From NCBI GenBank assembly GCA_947172415.1, contig OX359201.1, positions 2,418,001-2,482,000 of the forward strand: 64,000 nt of DNA, written 5' to 3'. Source of the DNA: Chondrosia reniformis (lineage: Eukaryota; Porifera; Demospongiae; Chondrillida; Chondrillidae). Below the pieces are notes generated by a model that was not told the origin of the DNA, searched no databases, and saw nothing but the letters and a program-made list of their open reading frames with translations. Positions 1 through 12,600 of this stretch are shown here, piece after piece. A program made the translations under genes and the position numbers. Position 1 is the stretch's first letter, and every line of letters starts with the position of its first letter.

Positions 1-274
1 CTGTATGATGGCACAATGAGGACATTTCAATTTATGCCATACATTTAATTGTCTTAAGAACCTTTTATGTTACTTTTATTTTTAACATTGTTTTATACTT
101 TCAATTTCCAACGAAATAAGTAATCTGTTTGTAATGATAAAAGTAGCAATGATCTAAGAAATACAATAGCATTGCATGTGCACGCAACAACTCATCGATC
201 AAATTCCATACATGTACGTTTGCATGTGCACGCAAGCACGTGATTTTAAAATGGCTAACTGCTTTTGAATTAGT
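1..274. other. Upstream region of the SLC26 gene
   Basis: AT-rich sequence before the first recognised coding exon. I see no convincing promoter element or ORF. A GC-poor stretch with two near-identical pieces around 'catgtgcacgcaa' (about 174 and 223) is the only structure. It probably holds the 5' UTR, which cannot be delimited from sequence alone. Confidence 0.4.
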
Positions 275-652
275 ATGTCCGCAGAGAACTATCCTTTAAT
301 TCGTGAACCCAGAAGTTTAGACTACAGTAGCATCAATGCAACGGCTGTTGGGGAGACTGATAAAGCAACTCGGAACGCCAATGATGATTCTAAATGTTGC
401 AACAAATTTACCAAGGCGTATCTTGATGCTCCATTTGTTGCCCGGGATTGCTTCCCTTGTGTATTTAGCCCAAAGGAATACTTTATGAATAAGCTGCCAG
501 TCTTGCAGACCGTTTTCATGAAATACTGGCAGAAGAGGTACGTTAAGTCGGTTTCCTTCTTTGTAGCCGACTTGATTGCTGGATTGACAGTAGGATTAAT
601 GTTGGTACCGCAAGCCCTAGCTTATGCCAAGATCGCTGGCCTAAGTCCGGAA
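275..652 (+). CDS. SLC26A11: SLC26 exon 1
   Basis: 126 residues, ends phase 0 at GAA|gtaagt. Carries the cytosolic N terminus and the first membrane segments (FVADLIAGLTVGLMLVPQAL), then AYAKIAGLSPE, the first half of the SLC26 signature. Confidence 0.93.
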
Positions 653-3600
653 GTAAGTTTCAATATGCCTCTATCTATTAAATTGTGTGCATGTCACCAA
701 AAGACTCTTCTCTTTGCTGTAGTATGGACTGTATTCATCGTTCATGGGTTGCTTTGTATATTTCCTTTTTGGTACATCCAAAGATATTACTTTGGGGCCA
801 ACTGCCATCATGTCATTGATTGTTGCTTCGTTGGTGTCACAGCTTCCCAATCCAGTTCCTTATGCTGTTGCACTTTCTCTTTTGGTTGGGATAACACAGT
901 TTTTGATGGGAATACTTAATCTAGGTAGGTTTATCAACGTTTGAGCTCATTTATAATTATATACTCTTACAAACAGAGTACATTTGATCAGTGATAAGCT
1001 ATCACTGACTTGAATACGTGTACACTAATGTGGTATATCTCACTGTCTGTAGCTGCTGCTTTGTACACAATATAAAGTTGTGACTTGTTTTTTTGGCTCT
1101 TTTAATTACAGAAGGCCCTATGCTTACATTTATAAGTTAAAACTACTGTACCTTTTTATTATATAGGTTTTATTGTTGATTTTATTCCTCATCAAGTGAT
1201 CAGTGGATTTACATCTGCTGCAGCTATTACAATAGCAGCAGGACAGATAAAGGTTGGTGCTTGGAGATTCAATCATGCATGGTAATATCTAATCTGCTTC
1301 TGCCTAATTGGTGCACAGACCCGGATAATCCAATATTATACTTGGTTGGGACACTTGTTGTAGGCAGTGCCTAACACAATCCGTATGTTCTGTCATTATT
1401 GTACACACATTCTCATGTAAGCGGAAAGTACTATTCTCTTGTCTGACAACAGGTATTGATTGTTTTCTGGTTTTCCATGTTTTAATTAAACAAATTTGCT
1501 TGTTTTGTGAACAGTATGGTAAATGTCAGAGCATAGCTCCATTAAGTACTTCTTCCCCTTCAAACAGTTATTTTTGTCTGGTTTGTTGTTCCAATTGTAT
1601 TGCATGTGAGCTGAATGTGCTTTGGACAAATTTAGGAAGTTATCTTCAAATGATTTTAGTCCTATGTTAATCTCTTTTAAGTTTGGGGTCAGTTTACAAG
1701 TGTGGCTATACCCAATCCCTGCCTTTCTTCCTTATCCATTTGTACTTGTAGAGATTGTCTAAGTGTAATTATTTAACTTACTGATTGCCTATAGGTTAGT
1801 TGTTATAGATAGTTTAATTTTTTTTTATTTGTCAGTGATATTAAGCTGTTTGGTTCGTATATTATGTTTCCTCATTCTTCTTAGCAATCATTTAAGTTCT
1901 TTAGGCAATTGTGTACTCTCTTTGAGGAAGGTTTAACCTAATATTTCTTATCAGTATTAAAGGTATCATGAGCTGTTGAAATTGTGACTGAATTAGTATC
2001 AGATGAAGGAAATAATTTTAGTTTATGCATACCATCACATCTAGATAATAATACATGTGCATTGTGCCAAATCTATTGACCGTACTGTTTGTGGTAATAA
2101 GAAATAGGTAAGAAGACAGAGTGGCACAGGAGTTGTTGTAATTAACTTGTTCATTGTTATACTACTAAGTGACATTAAGTGGAACTTCTAAGTTAAACCT
2201 AATATTGAACTTTTGCTCTGTGCTGACTACCATTCTACAGATCACTGAGGATATCTGTATTTTTCATATTGCACATTGCAATCAAAAAGTGATTCAAACA
2301 ACACATGGAACATTCGTTTCTCTTATTCTGCTGTATAGTTGTGCTATTAATTGAGTATAACATTATGACTCTAATGACCCAGCGTATTCTCCTCCTCGCT
2401 TTGTGTACAGATAATTTTATTTTGCCTAATGCGATAGGAAGGTCTGACAACAGCTTGTGTCAAGTCACATTTTTGAGTCTGTTATTTATCATTGATCACC
2501 TGTTAATGTATTATTGGCAGTAGCATTACCGTTATTCTCAAATTTTCACACATTTCTTAGGTTTTTAAGTGAGAACATTGCTATTCACCTTTCAGTACAT
2601 CTTTAACCTGTCACACCCAAATATTAATTCAGTAGAACTATAATTAACTGGGTTGTTATTAATGCATTTGTAGGAACTCTTTGGACTGCAGATTCCTTCT
2701 CATGGGGCTAATTCAACAATTGCATCTCACAGTCATTCATTTATAGATACCATTAAGGAAACAGTGGAATACCTACCAACTACGAGGTGAGCTGCACCTA
2801 ATTATGAGAAATATGCAACTTGATACGTAACAATCTGTAATGTTTTGGAGTGCTGTGAAACGTTCCATGAATGTCTCTTTGGAGTACAATAGAAGCCAAA
2901 GTGTTTTTACATTCTGAATCCATTTTTGTGGTGAAAGTTCAATTGTATGACTGCCAAAAGTAATTTGGCAGTAGTTGTATATATAGGTATGTCTATCAAA
3001 TCATTTTAGCACCATCAATGACACATTTTAAGGTTAATGCTAAAAGACACAGATATACTTATGTATAATATCTTGCACCTTTCTGTGGATAAATAGTACA
3101 TACATACATAATGATTCACACATACTTACACATACATACATACATACATACATACATGTGTAACTGTAGGGGCTTCTGGTACAAAAATGGCATTGTAAGG
3201 TTTATAGTTTGGTGTGACAGAGTATTCATTAAATATATTACAATCACCACAATTAAGGTGGTGTGTCACAGTCTTAATTGTGGCTATACCATTAAGGGAT
3301 ATTTAGGTGATATTCCAACCACTACAACTGTATTGATACCTGATCCTATTTAATGGTGCTATTAAAAGAGGGGGCTGTATAAGGTTTATATTAGGTGCAA
3401 GCCAGTAACCTGATCCTCTGATACAATGAACATGCCATTGTGTCCTGTATTAGATAATTGACACCTGGATAGGTAAATGAGACATGTTTGTATTGTAGCA
3501 TGTTGAATTTGTGGTTATTGCAACATTTGTAGGTTTAATTTGTTTGTATTGTGTTACAACCAATCATGTACCTACCATAAATCATTCATCTCATTTTCCT

Positions 3601-6600
3601 AAAGTTCTCCGAAATATGCTCTTTCTCATCAGTTGTCAGTTGTTTATAGATTGTTTACTGCTCCCGCCGTTTGGAATATGAATATGTATTTTCATTGTTG
3701 ATTATTTGTATGGCCACATTTTTAACTTGTGAATAATATGTTTTCTTGTTTTGTCTGTATATAGACTTTGGGATGCAGTCTTGGGATTTTTGTCTATGGG
3801 GCTCTGTATCTTTTTAAGGGTATGATCTGGTACAATTAATATACACTGCTTTCTATCATACCACTATGCCATAGCTAAACTGTAGGTACACATAATTACA
3901 CTTGTGAAAATTCCATTTTTGGAATAAAGGAAATGTTCTGATAACATAATTCGCATCATTAAACAGCTACTTCTAATATTTCATGAGTAGTTTCCTTATA
4001 AAGAAAAATTCTTTGACCTGATAAAGTAATGTGTATATTATATAAGCATATTGAATATTGTGGTATTCCTTTATCTTTATGTATGTAATTTACTTTTTAT
4101 ACAGTTGTTTAAAAAGCACATTGAGAAAATGATGGAGAGAAAAGTCAAAACAGTAGACCAAAAGATTGCCCTGAGGTTTCTGTGGTTGCTCTGCACTGGT
4201 TAGTTACAAAAGGCAATGGTACATGGGCCACTCTCTAGTGAATGTTGGTACATGGGCCACTCTCTACTGCATGTTGGTACATGGGCCACTCTCTAGTGAA
4301 TGTTGGTACATGGACCACTCTCTAGTGAATGTTGGTACATGGACCACTCTCTAGTGAATGTTGGTACATGGGCCACTCTCTAGTGAATGTTGGTACATGG
4401 GCCACTCTCTAGTGAATGTTGGTACATGGGCCACTCTCTAGTGAATGTTGGTACATGGGCCACTCTCTAGTGAATGTTGGTACATGGGCCACTCTCTAGT
4501 GAATGTTGGTACATGGGCCACTCTCTAGTGAATGTTGGTACATGGGCCACTCTCTAGTGAATGTTGGTAAATGGGCCACTCTCTACTGAATGTCGGTAGG
4601 GTAGTACCAGACATGCCGTAGTCTTGTGTCGGGGCAAATCTGAGAATGATAACATTTGTTGCATAAATAACCAATAATTGTAGGTGGTTGAATTCTGGTT
4701 CTGTTTATTATGTCCTGTTAACACTCTCTTAAAGGTGGAATATCCTGACATCAGTTTGTGAGCCACTTTTAAGTGCTCTTATGTACTGTACTTACGTATT
4801 ATTAACTCCATGAATGAATGTAAACATGTGATTCTTACAAGTCTCTTGCTGTGCAGCATCTTATACTATTGTAGTTATATTGTAACCCAGATAATCTGCC
4901 CCCGCTTAATTCACCAAACTGCCTAATCTGCCTGAGTTTGTATAGAACAAATTCATTTGCATAGAAGTATCTATGTAATCCGCCAACTGTCGAATCCGCC
5001 ATCCGCCATTGTATATGTATCACGACATGCTCAATACTGGATTGTCCAAGTGGCAACATGTTCTAGCTGTGCACTCTCAATATGTAGTCTCCCTTTTGTA
5101 TTCATTCATCAGCACAAACTGGTGTACATACAGCATATGAACTCTTTTGCTATTTTATAGGAATTTGTTTAATTTATAAAGCTGCAGTATAGTCATATAT
5201 ATTAGCGTCACCTGTATGTGCTGTGTATGCAGTACAGTTATAATTAAAGTACGTATCAAAGAGTCGCCTACTATCTAGTGATGTCATTATGAAGGTTGAC
5301 TGTGTGTGTGCCTGTAGGTACTATGAATTCTTAATTTTGCCAGATTTTTAAATTTTTATTATGATCCTCAGTCAGCCTGTCTCTCTTTGTTCCTGTGGGG
5401 CTTCATTCTGGTCAGCTGGAATTTGAAGAATTTACTGAATTTCTTATCGGTTAAGCCTTTATTAAGCAGGTCTCCATGTACAGGCCTCCTAGGTGGGAAA
5501 TACCATGATCTGATAAACAGAATTAATTCATGCACTCACTTGAAGCCACCCTTTCCCCTCATGATTGGTTGTATGCTTATGGGTGTATAGTGGTTACATG
5601 TTGGTAATACAAATTATAAGATATGCATCATTTTTGTAGTCATTTCTAGGTAATCTTGAAATTGTATATCCTTATCACTGAATACCATATACCTCATAGA
5701 AACGACATAATAGTATGATATGCATGTAAATACATACACATATGTTCATTCCCTTCAGGCACACACCAATAGTGTATTGTTTCTAAGTATTACCATGACT
5801 CCACTGCATGGCTATAATGATTTGATTCCATTGTACTATGGAAAACAGTGTCTACTGAGCATTGCAGAATAGTGTCCCATGACAGCCATGAGCAAGTAAG
5901 CTCTACTTCCTTACCACTATTGTCAGGGGCATTTTGTCTGGTCTGCATGAGTGTCTACAAGATCCCAATCTTTACAGTCTTTAAAGCCGCTTTGTAGGTT
6001 GTACCCATTGAAACTGTGTTCCCTTAGAATTTAGGATAGACTAAATATGATATGATTGGGTTAATAGGCTGTGGTTTCTCAGTCATGCCCCCATATATGT
6101 ACCTCTTGTTTTAGTGTTGGGAGACAACAGACTTTACCCTTAGTTTCAGCTAATATTATGTTACAGGTTTACTCTTGAGTTGTTCTGTGGGCGCATGACC
6201 TAAATACTACTGGGACACATTTTTGCATCTTCCCAGGAGTTTCAGATGTATTATGCTTACAGAAGCTAGTTATTAATTTGTTGAATCATTTATAAAGGAT
6301 ATTATTGGGAAGTGATGGTAAAATGCTTTTTACATTTAAATTTGCTTTCAACCTGCCCTGACTAGTTTGTTTTTGTGAATTACTGAATGTGTCCTCACTC
6401 TTCACAATTATTTGATCGGAATTAAAGTCTGACTTTCAAAGTCCATATCCCATTTATAGAGTTTATCTGTAATTACAGACTTTGCTACTTATAACTTCGC
6501 ATTATAATAAATTAGGTTACGGCTTTCTAAACTGCTCAAGTTGACCACCTGTACTTTGGCAGCACTTGAATAATGATATACAGAGTATACAGTTTCATGA

Positions 6601-9600
6601 AATGAAATAAATATTAGTCCAAGTTGGAAAATTATGGGATATCCCAAAGCTGTCTTATGTAACTTGCATGTGATAAGCACTCAGGTCAAAATCACATGTT
6701 CTTATCAGATTACAGTATACTTCTTATTGAGCTACAATGAACTACTTTGGTGTATGCAGTGTTCCGTGAAGGTTGATAGCTTTAAATTGACCATCTGTGG
6801 CCAGATCTTGGCAATTACAGCAGAATTGGAGAAGCCTAAATGTAAGCTCTTTTGCAGTCTAGAAACACTAGAATGGGATACTGGAAAGACCTTTAACCTT
6901 TTAAAATTGCCATACGCAGGTTATGAATTGGTTGTAGACGTTTGGACCCCAAGGGTCTCCTTTAGTGATTGTTTAGACACTCTAGAAGTCGAAAGATGAT
7001 CCTTTAAAAAGACATGAGAGGTACGTATATGTTTAAGCATCAGCCACACTTGAACAATTCAAAGCATAAATTTTGGATGGATCAACCTGCATGTCAAAGC
7101 ATCTGAATTTCTGTTTTGAATTATAATGGTGGTGATGCTCAAATATATATTCATTATGAATGCAACACATACCCTTAGTAGGTAATCATGAATGTATACC
7201 TTAATTTCTAGAGTAGATCGTAAATGAGTGCTTAATTTTGTACGTATACAAGGCTGTACAACATCTTAGTGTATATTATATAAATTTCTCTTATTAATGT
7301 ATAATACGAGAGAGACATTTTGATATTTTGGAGGTGTTGGATGGTTGGTTGAGCTCAGTGCTAAAGTGGCCACTGTAAGAGGGTGCTGTTACTGTGTCTA
7401 AGGGTCTGACCACAGGGTATCAGTGTTATTGTCATCAGAGTTGTATATACCATTATATATACTGTATGATCAGAGAAGATTCTGCCTATGTGTAAACAGT
7501 AGTAGTGTTTACAATTGTTTTCAACTGTATATACGTATGTAGCATCCGGCCCCAGTTTTAGCATCCTACAACGTCATAGTAGGGAGTAAAAATGACAAAA
7601 TGTATTGATCATTTCATGGATAATTATATCTGGGAATATTAGTACCCATGATTTTTTACAAAACCTGTGATTTTTACACACATGCTGTATGTCTAGTATT
7701 TATAATGTAAAAGTATAATTTTACTATGGCATGAATAATTGATCTAAAACACTTTTCAGCATGCTACATCTATCTATTCAAGAGTGAAAGGACTCTAGGG
7801 AACTTAACCTAGTGAGAGTTTTGGATGCCTCCTTCTTCTTCAGCACTCGGCCAGACAGCTGTGTCTGGGAATTTAACCCCTTCATCAGTGCCACTGGGAG
7901 TCTTTGGTGGGTCCTTGTGTGCAGTTGATCTTGTGGTGTTAGTAAAACACAGTGGAAATGGGTTAGCAAGTACTCCTGGCTGCCATGCTTTTGGTTCTCG
8001 TTATCAAAAGTCCTTCATAAACATGAGTACTGCTACAATAAGGTATTATAAAGTTTGTAACGCTGTAAGACAGTTCCATATGTGGTTAAAAGTAGTCATT
8101 AAGTGTAATGTGTGTCTTACAGTATTATATACGTACATGTATATGCAAATTTTATAATACGTCCAGGTTGGAGGTTTGGGGGCATCTAAAGATATAAATT
8201 GCTTCCAAGGTTTTCCTCCTCCAAAGGTGTCTTTCCACTTCCTTTAGCTTGGCAGCCTCCCAGTTGACCATATGTTGGGAACTCCATTCATGGACTGCTA
8301 TCCCATTGTTCTTGTCCCTTCTTTTCACTGCTGACTTGTGTTCCGAGATCCTATTCTCACGACTCCTTCCTGTCTCTCCTAAATATACATGTTCACAATC
8401 CTTGCCAGGGATCTCATATACCATTCCTGGTTTGTGAGAGAGAGGTTGTGGCGTCTTGACCTCCATCAAATTGTCCCTAATGGTATTGATGACTTAAAGA
8501 TGATGTTGACATGGAGATTCCTGCAATGCCTCTGTATTTGTTCAGATAGTCCTTTTATATAGGGTAGGAACAAGAACTTTGGATTGACTGTCGTTGTTTC
8601 ATTCTTGTGAATGCATCTGTTCCTTGGATTCAGAGAGCGTTCAACTATTCTTCTTGGATATCCATTTGTCTGGAAAACCTTTCTGAGATGTGTCAATTCC
8701 TTCTGTCTTTCCGTGTTGTCACAAATTCTATTCGCTCTGACTTTAAGGCATTTCATGACTCCAGTGAGCACTTTTTGTATCTGCCATCAATTTTCCCACC
8801 TACAAGCTGGCAAAAGAACTCACAGGGATACTAGCCCCACTGACTGGACACACCAAATCTAGTTCTGCAGAGTTTGTTTAAAGGATCAAGGATGTACAAC
8901 TAGAGAGTCATGACAGGATGGTAAGTTTTGATGTTGTAAGCCTTTTTACCAAGGTTCCCATTGATGCAGCTCTGGACACCATATCAGACCTACTCCAAAG
9001 AGATGAAAACTTGGTCAAACATACGCCACAACCTCTCTCTCACAAACCAGGAATAGTATATGAGATCCCTTGCAAGGATTGTGAACATGTATATACGTAT
9101 AGTGAGAATAGGATCTCGGAACACAAGTCGGCAGTGAAAAGAAGGGACAAGAACAATGGGATAGCAGTCCATGAATGGAGTTCCCAACATATGGTCAACT
9201 GGGAGGCTGCCAAGCTAAAGGAAGTGGAAAGACACCTTTGGAGGAGGAAGACCTTGGAAGCAATTTATATCTTTAGAAGCCTCCAAACCTCCAACCTGGA
9301 CAATGGAGTGTCATAAGACAAGATCTGGCTCCCCTACATTACACCACAAAACCATCCACAACAATGACAATATTGTACTATTTTTAGTAACATTTTGCAA
9401 TAACTCATGACATCACATGACATCACAGTTTTCTCCACCTGTCAGTTCTCTTGATTAGTTCTGTAACTCAAATTGAATTATTCAGCTGATGAAGGTCTAC
9501 GGAATGAAATGTCCCGAAATAAGTTAATTGTTTCACGCTACTACAGAAAGCTCAATAACCTATCTATCATACAAACAACATAGCAATGAACCTTTATACC

Positions 9601-12600
9601 ATAATGCATACATCCGGAAATTTTCTATTGACCAACTGTTACAATTATGCTACCTACATCTCTAAAATAGTGACTAGTCTCAGCTTGAGACAATTAACTT
9701 ATTTCAGGACGTTTCGGTCCGTAGACCTTCATCAGCTGAATAATACAATGCATGCATGTACCTGAGCAGGTAGTTAGATCATCCTAAAAACGTTATAAAT
9801 CTCTCTCTGCTAGAGATATTCTGTAATCACCAAGGGCTTTGCCTATAATTTTATTTAAGTGACCCATGTTAAAGACACTAGGCCAAGCTGGGCCAATGAA
9901 TCATTTTAAAAATAATGCTTTTAATCTGATTATAATGAGCTACGTACGTGTATAAACAGATTTATAGTTTTCAAGCTTAAATTTCAAAACATGTTAAGGT
10001 AATTCCTCTCCATACCTCATCTACCATCTGTAATTGATTTATTCATGTAAAGGAACCGTCCTTGACAATGATGAGGACATTTAAGAATTTCAGTGTCTTG
10101 TAGTATTTAATATACCTGATTGTGATTATCTTGCATCCGTGTATATATAAATTTGTAACTTGCACTATACAGTATATATATACGTATATCTATATATCTT
10201 TCCGTAATATAAAGCCATACAACGGAATCGACAAATGAAAACAATATATGTATTATGCTTCAGAATCTGGAACTGCACTAGCCAAGGGATTGGGACAGAT
10301 GTCGCTTGTCAATGATTACCAAACTTTTCGACCCAATCTCGGGTCTTCATCAGTGGTAGTGAGATTACAGGGCAAGGTGACTTATATATCGGTAGGGGGA
10401 GGGGCAGGTGAGATGGCTGTGGGCGGGAAAATAATGGGCTCCCCCTACCGATATATAAGTCACCTTGCCCTGTAATCTCACTACCACTGATGAAGACCCG
10501 AGATTGGGTCGAAACGTTTGGTAATCATTGACAAGCGACATCTGTCCCAATCCCTTGTCTAGTGCAGTTCCAGATTCTGAAGCATGAATACACCTAGCCA
10601 CACAGAGATCTTCAAAGTGATTCGCGACAATATATGTATTAGTTATACTACAGCGCTGAGATGTATACGGTTTTATACATACGAGTCTCGAGGGCGAGTA
10701 CGTATAAGCGCGGTGGTATGAGTGATATATATACTCCGTTGCTTCTTATCGTTATTTTGGCGGGACTTTCAGGATGGCTCTGCTAGCGTCTGGTTGTTTT
10801 GGCTTAAACGCTGACGACTTTATAGAATGCTCTTGCCCTGACTACTCCAACTGTCCTAAATGTAAGGAGAATTGTCCACCCCCAAGAAGAAACGTCTTAG
10901 TTTACCATATTTGGGCAGGGGTATAACAGGATTTAAGAAGCCGATGCAGTATATAGCTTCTTAAATCCTGTTATATCATGGTTACAAAATATAAACACTG
11001 GTGGTTGCCCCGGCAACGGAGTATATTATACAATAATGCCTGTCTGTTACACTTCATCTATCTTATTGCCAAAGTTATAAGTTGAAAATATTGTTATGTG
11101 ATGTCATATCCTCTAATTGTTCATCACACAAAGTCTGTAGTACAATTTTACGTTTTCCTACATGCGTACATACCTTCCAGTTTTAGACAATGGGCTCCTT
11201 TGTTTTGTAAAGTAGAAACCACCAAATAAATCTCAAGTCATCACACATAGCTTTACTACACATTTTATTTATTCATCAAAGTGGTCTCTCCATTAACTAT
11301 TTCCCACTGACTGCTTTCTGTGATTGACTTTAGTTAGAACCATACAACAGAACAACCATCTTTAAAGTTGGTGTGATCTTATGTGTACCCTAGCATCTTT
11401 GTTTATGATTACTGTGCATCCTCTCATGCACGTTTAAATAATCCCAAAATTAAGGGAGCTAAGTATCTAAGGATTCAAAGAAATACCAGAAAGATTTCGA
11501 GGGTATCCAAAGCTCTTTCTAGGTTTAGTTCTCCATAGACCCTTAATTATAAACTTGACACAGTATTTAGTAAAATGGTGTTTTATATTACTCATGCATT
11601 ATGCAGATGCTTAATTTATCTGTTCAACTTATCTGTTTCCAGCCATTACCTTGAGATGCGTTATAAATGATATTACTATGTTGCCTTTCCAGCCAATAAT
11701 GCAGTTGTTGTGCTGATTGGGGCTCTGATTGGATACAGTCTCTGTGCCATGAATAGCTGTGACAGCTTGAGTTTAATAAAAGATGTATCAGGCGGCTTAC
11801 CACAAGTGCAGTTGCCACATATCTCATTGCCCATTTTTCAGGTATGTTCAGCTATTTTAAGTGCATTGTTACAATACATATTTCATATACATAAGTATTG
11901 ATATGTACTGTCATTATATTCGACTATGAATTTAACCCACCCACTCATATCTCCAGAGGATGGGACCAAAGTTTTCTTGATTAGAGCCCTGTATGTTGGT
12001 TCATCCCATAGCTCAATGTGCTCCTTAAGAGACATGAGTGGGTCATATAAATCCAGAGTCAAATGATGAGGATATCAAAGCTTTAAGATTGGCATCAGCT
12101 ATAAAACTCACAAGTTTGCCTCTGAAGTTTTTTCCAAGAACTAAGTAAACATCATGGTAGACTGACCTTAATGTCCATATCATGCAATTTTTATTTTGTA
12201 CTGAAGTGTAGCATGTGGAAGAACACTCTTGTTAATTTTCTATGCTCTAACTGTATGTACATTACCTTACCATTTGCTACTGTACAATATACATATGATA
12301 GCTGTTTAATGAAAATAAGATTGCTAGAATGCCTGTACTTTAGCCAATAACTGCAACAGTGCCACTTTTAAGTATTCTTTTTCAGCCGTGCCCACTTTCA
12401 AGACTTATACTCACTCCACAGTAAATCAGAACAGTTTGAGTCTTAATAGACCTAGTATATATACGTATATACAGTGCAAGTTACAATATACGTACTAAGG
12501 TAATCTAATAAAATAAATAAATAATTCATATGGCTCCAAGAAAGGACCTATACATATATTGGAATAAGGATTTCGTCTACATACGTATATATACATTGCT

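Larger units (their letters stand above)
10254..10585. repeat. Near-perfect inverted repeat with one hammerhead per arm
   Basis: Arms 10254-10401 and 10439-10585 are about 147 bases each and match at all but a few positions around a 37-base G-rich spacer. No protein is encoded. The arms look like PLE terminal repeats without the body of the element. Confidence 0.93.
10629..11035 (+). mobile_element. Short repeat with Cys-rich micro-ORF and hairpin, copy 1
   Basis: Shares its whole length with 43403-43995. It contains a 5' inverted repeat (tatgtattagttatactac / ggtatgagtgatata). Then come 'actccgttgc' near 10733 and its partner 'gcaacggagt' near 11015, a Cys-rich ORF, and a 19-bp perfect hairpin (10922-10940 / 10957-10975). 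No transposase or tRNA-like promoter is seen. Family unknown to me. Confidence 0.7.

Noticed and set aside
3628-3650. CUGAUGA-type box on the minus strand
   Set aside because: No stem II, GAAA box or stem I partner follows.
4216-4596. CRISPR-like regular array
   Set aside because: Units are contiguous with no unique spacers; a minisatellite in an animal intron.
6634-6999. 121-codon plus-strand frame in intron 6
   Set aside because: No motif, AT-rich codon use like the surrounding intron, no splice context.
7825-8157. 110-codon plus-strand frame
   Set aside because: Covers the complement of a PLE tail; no family resemblance.
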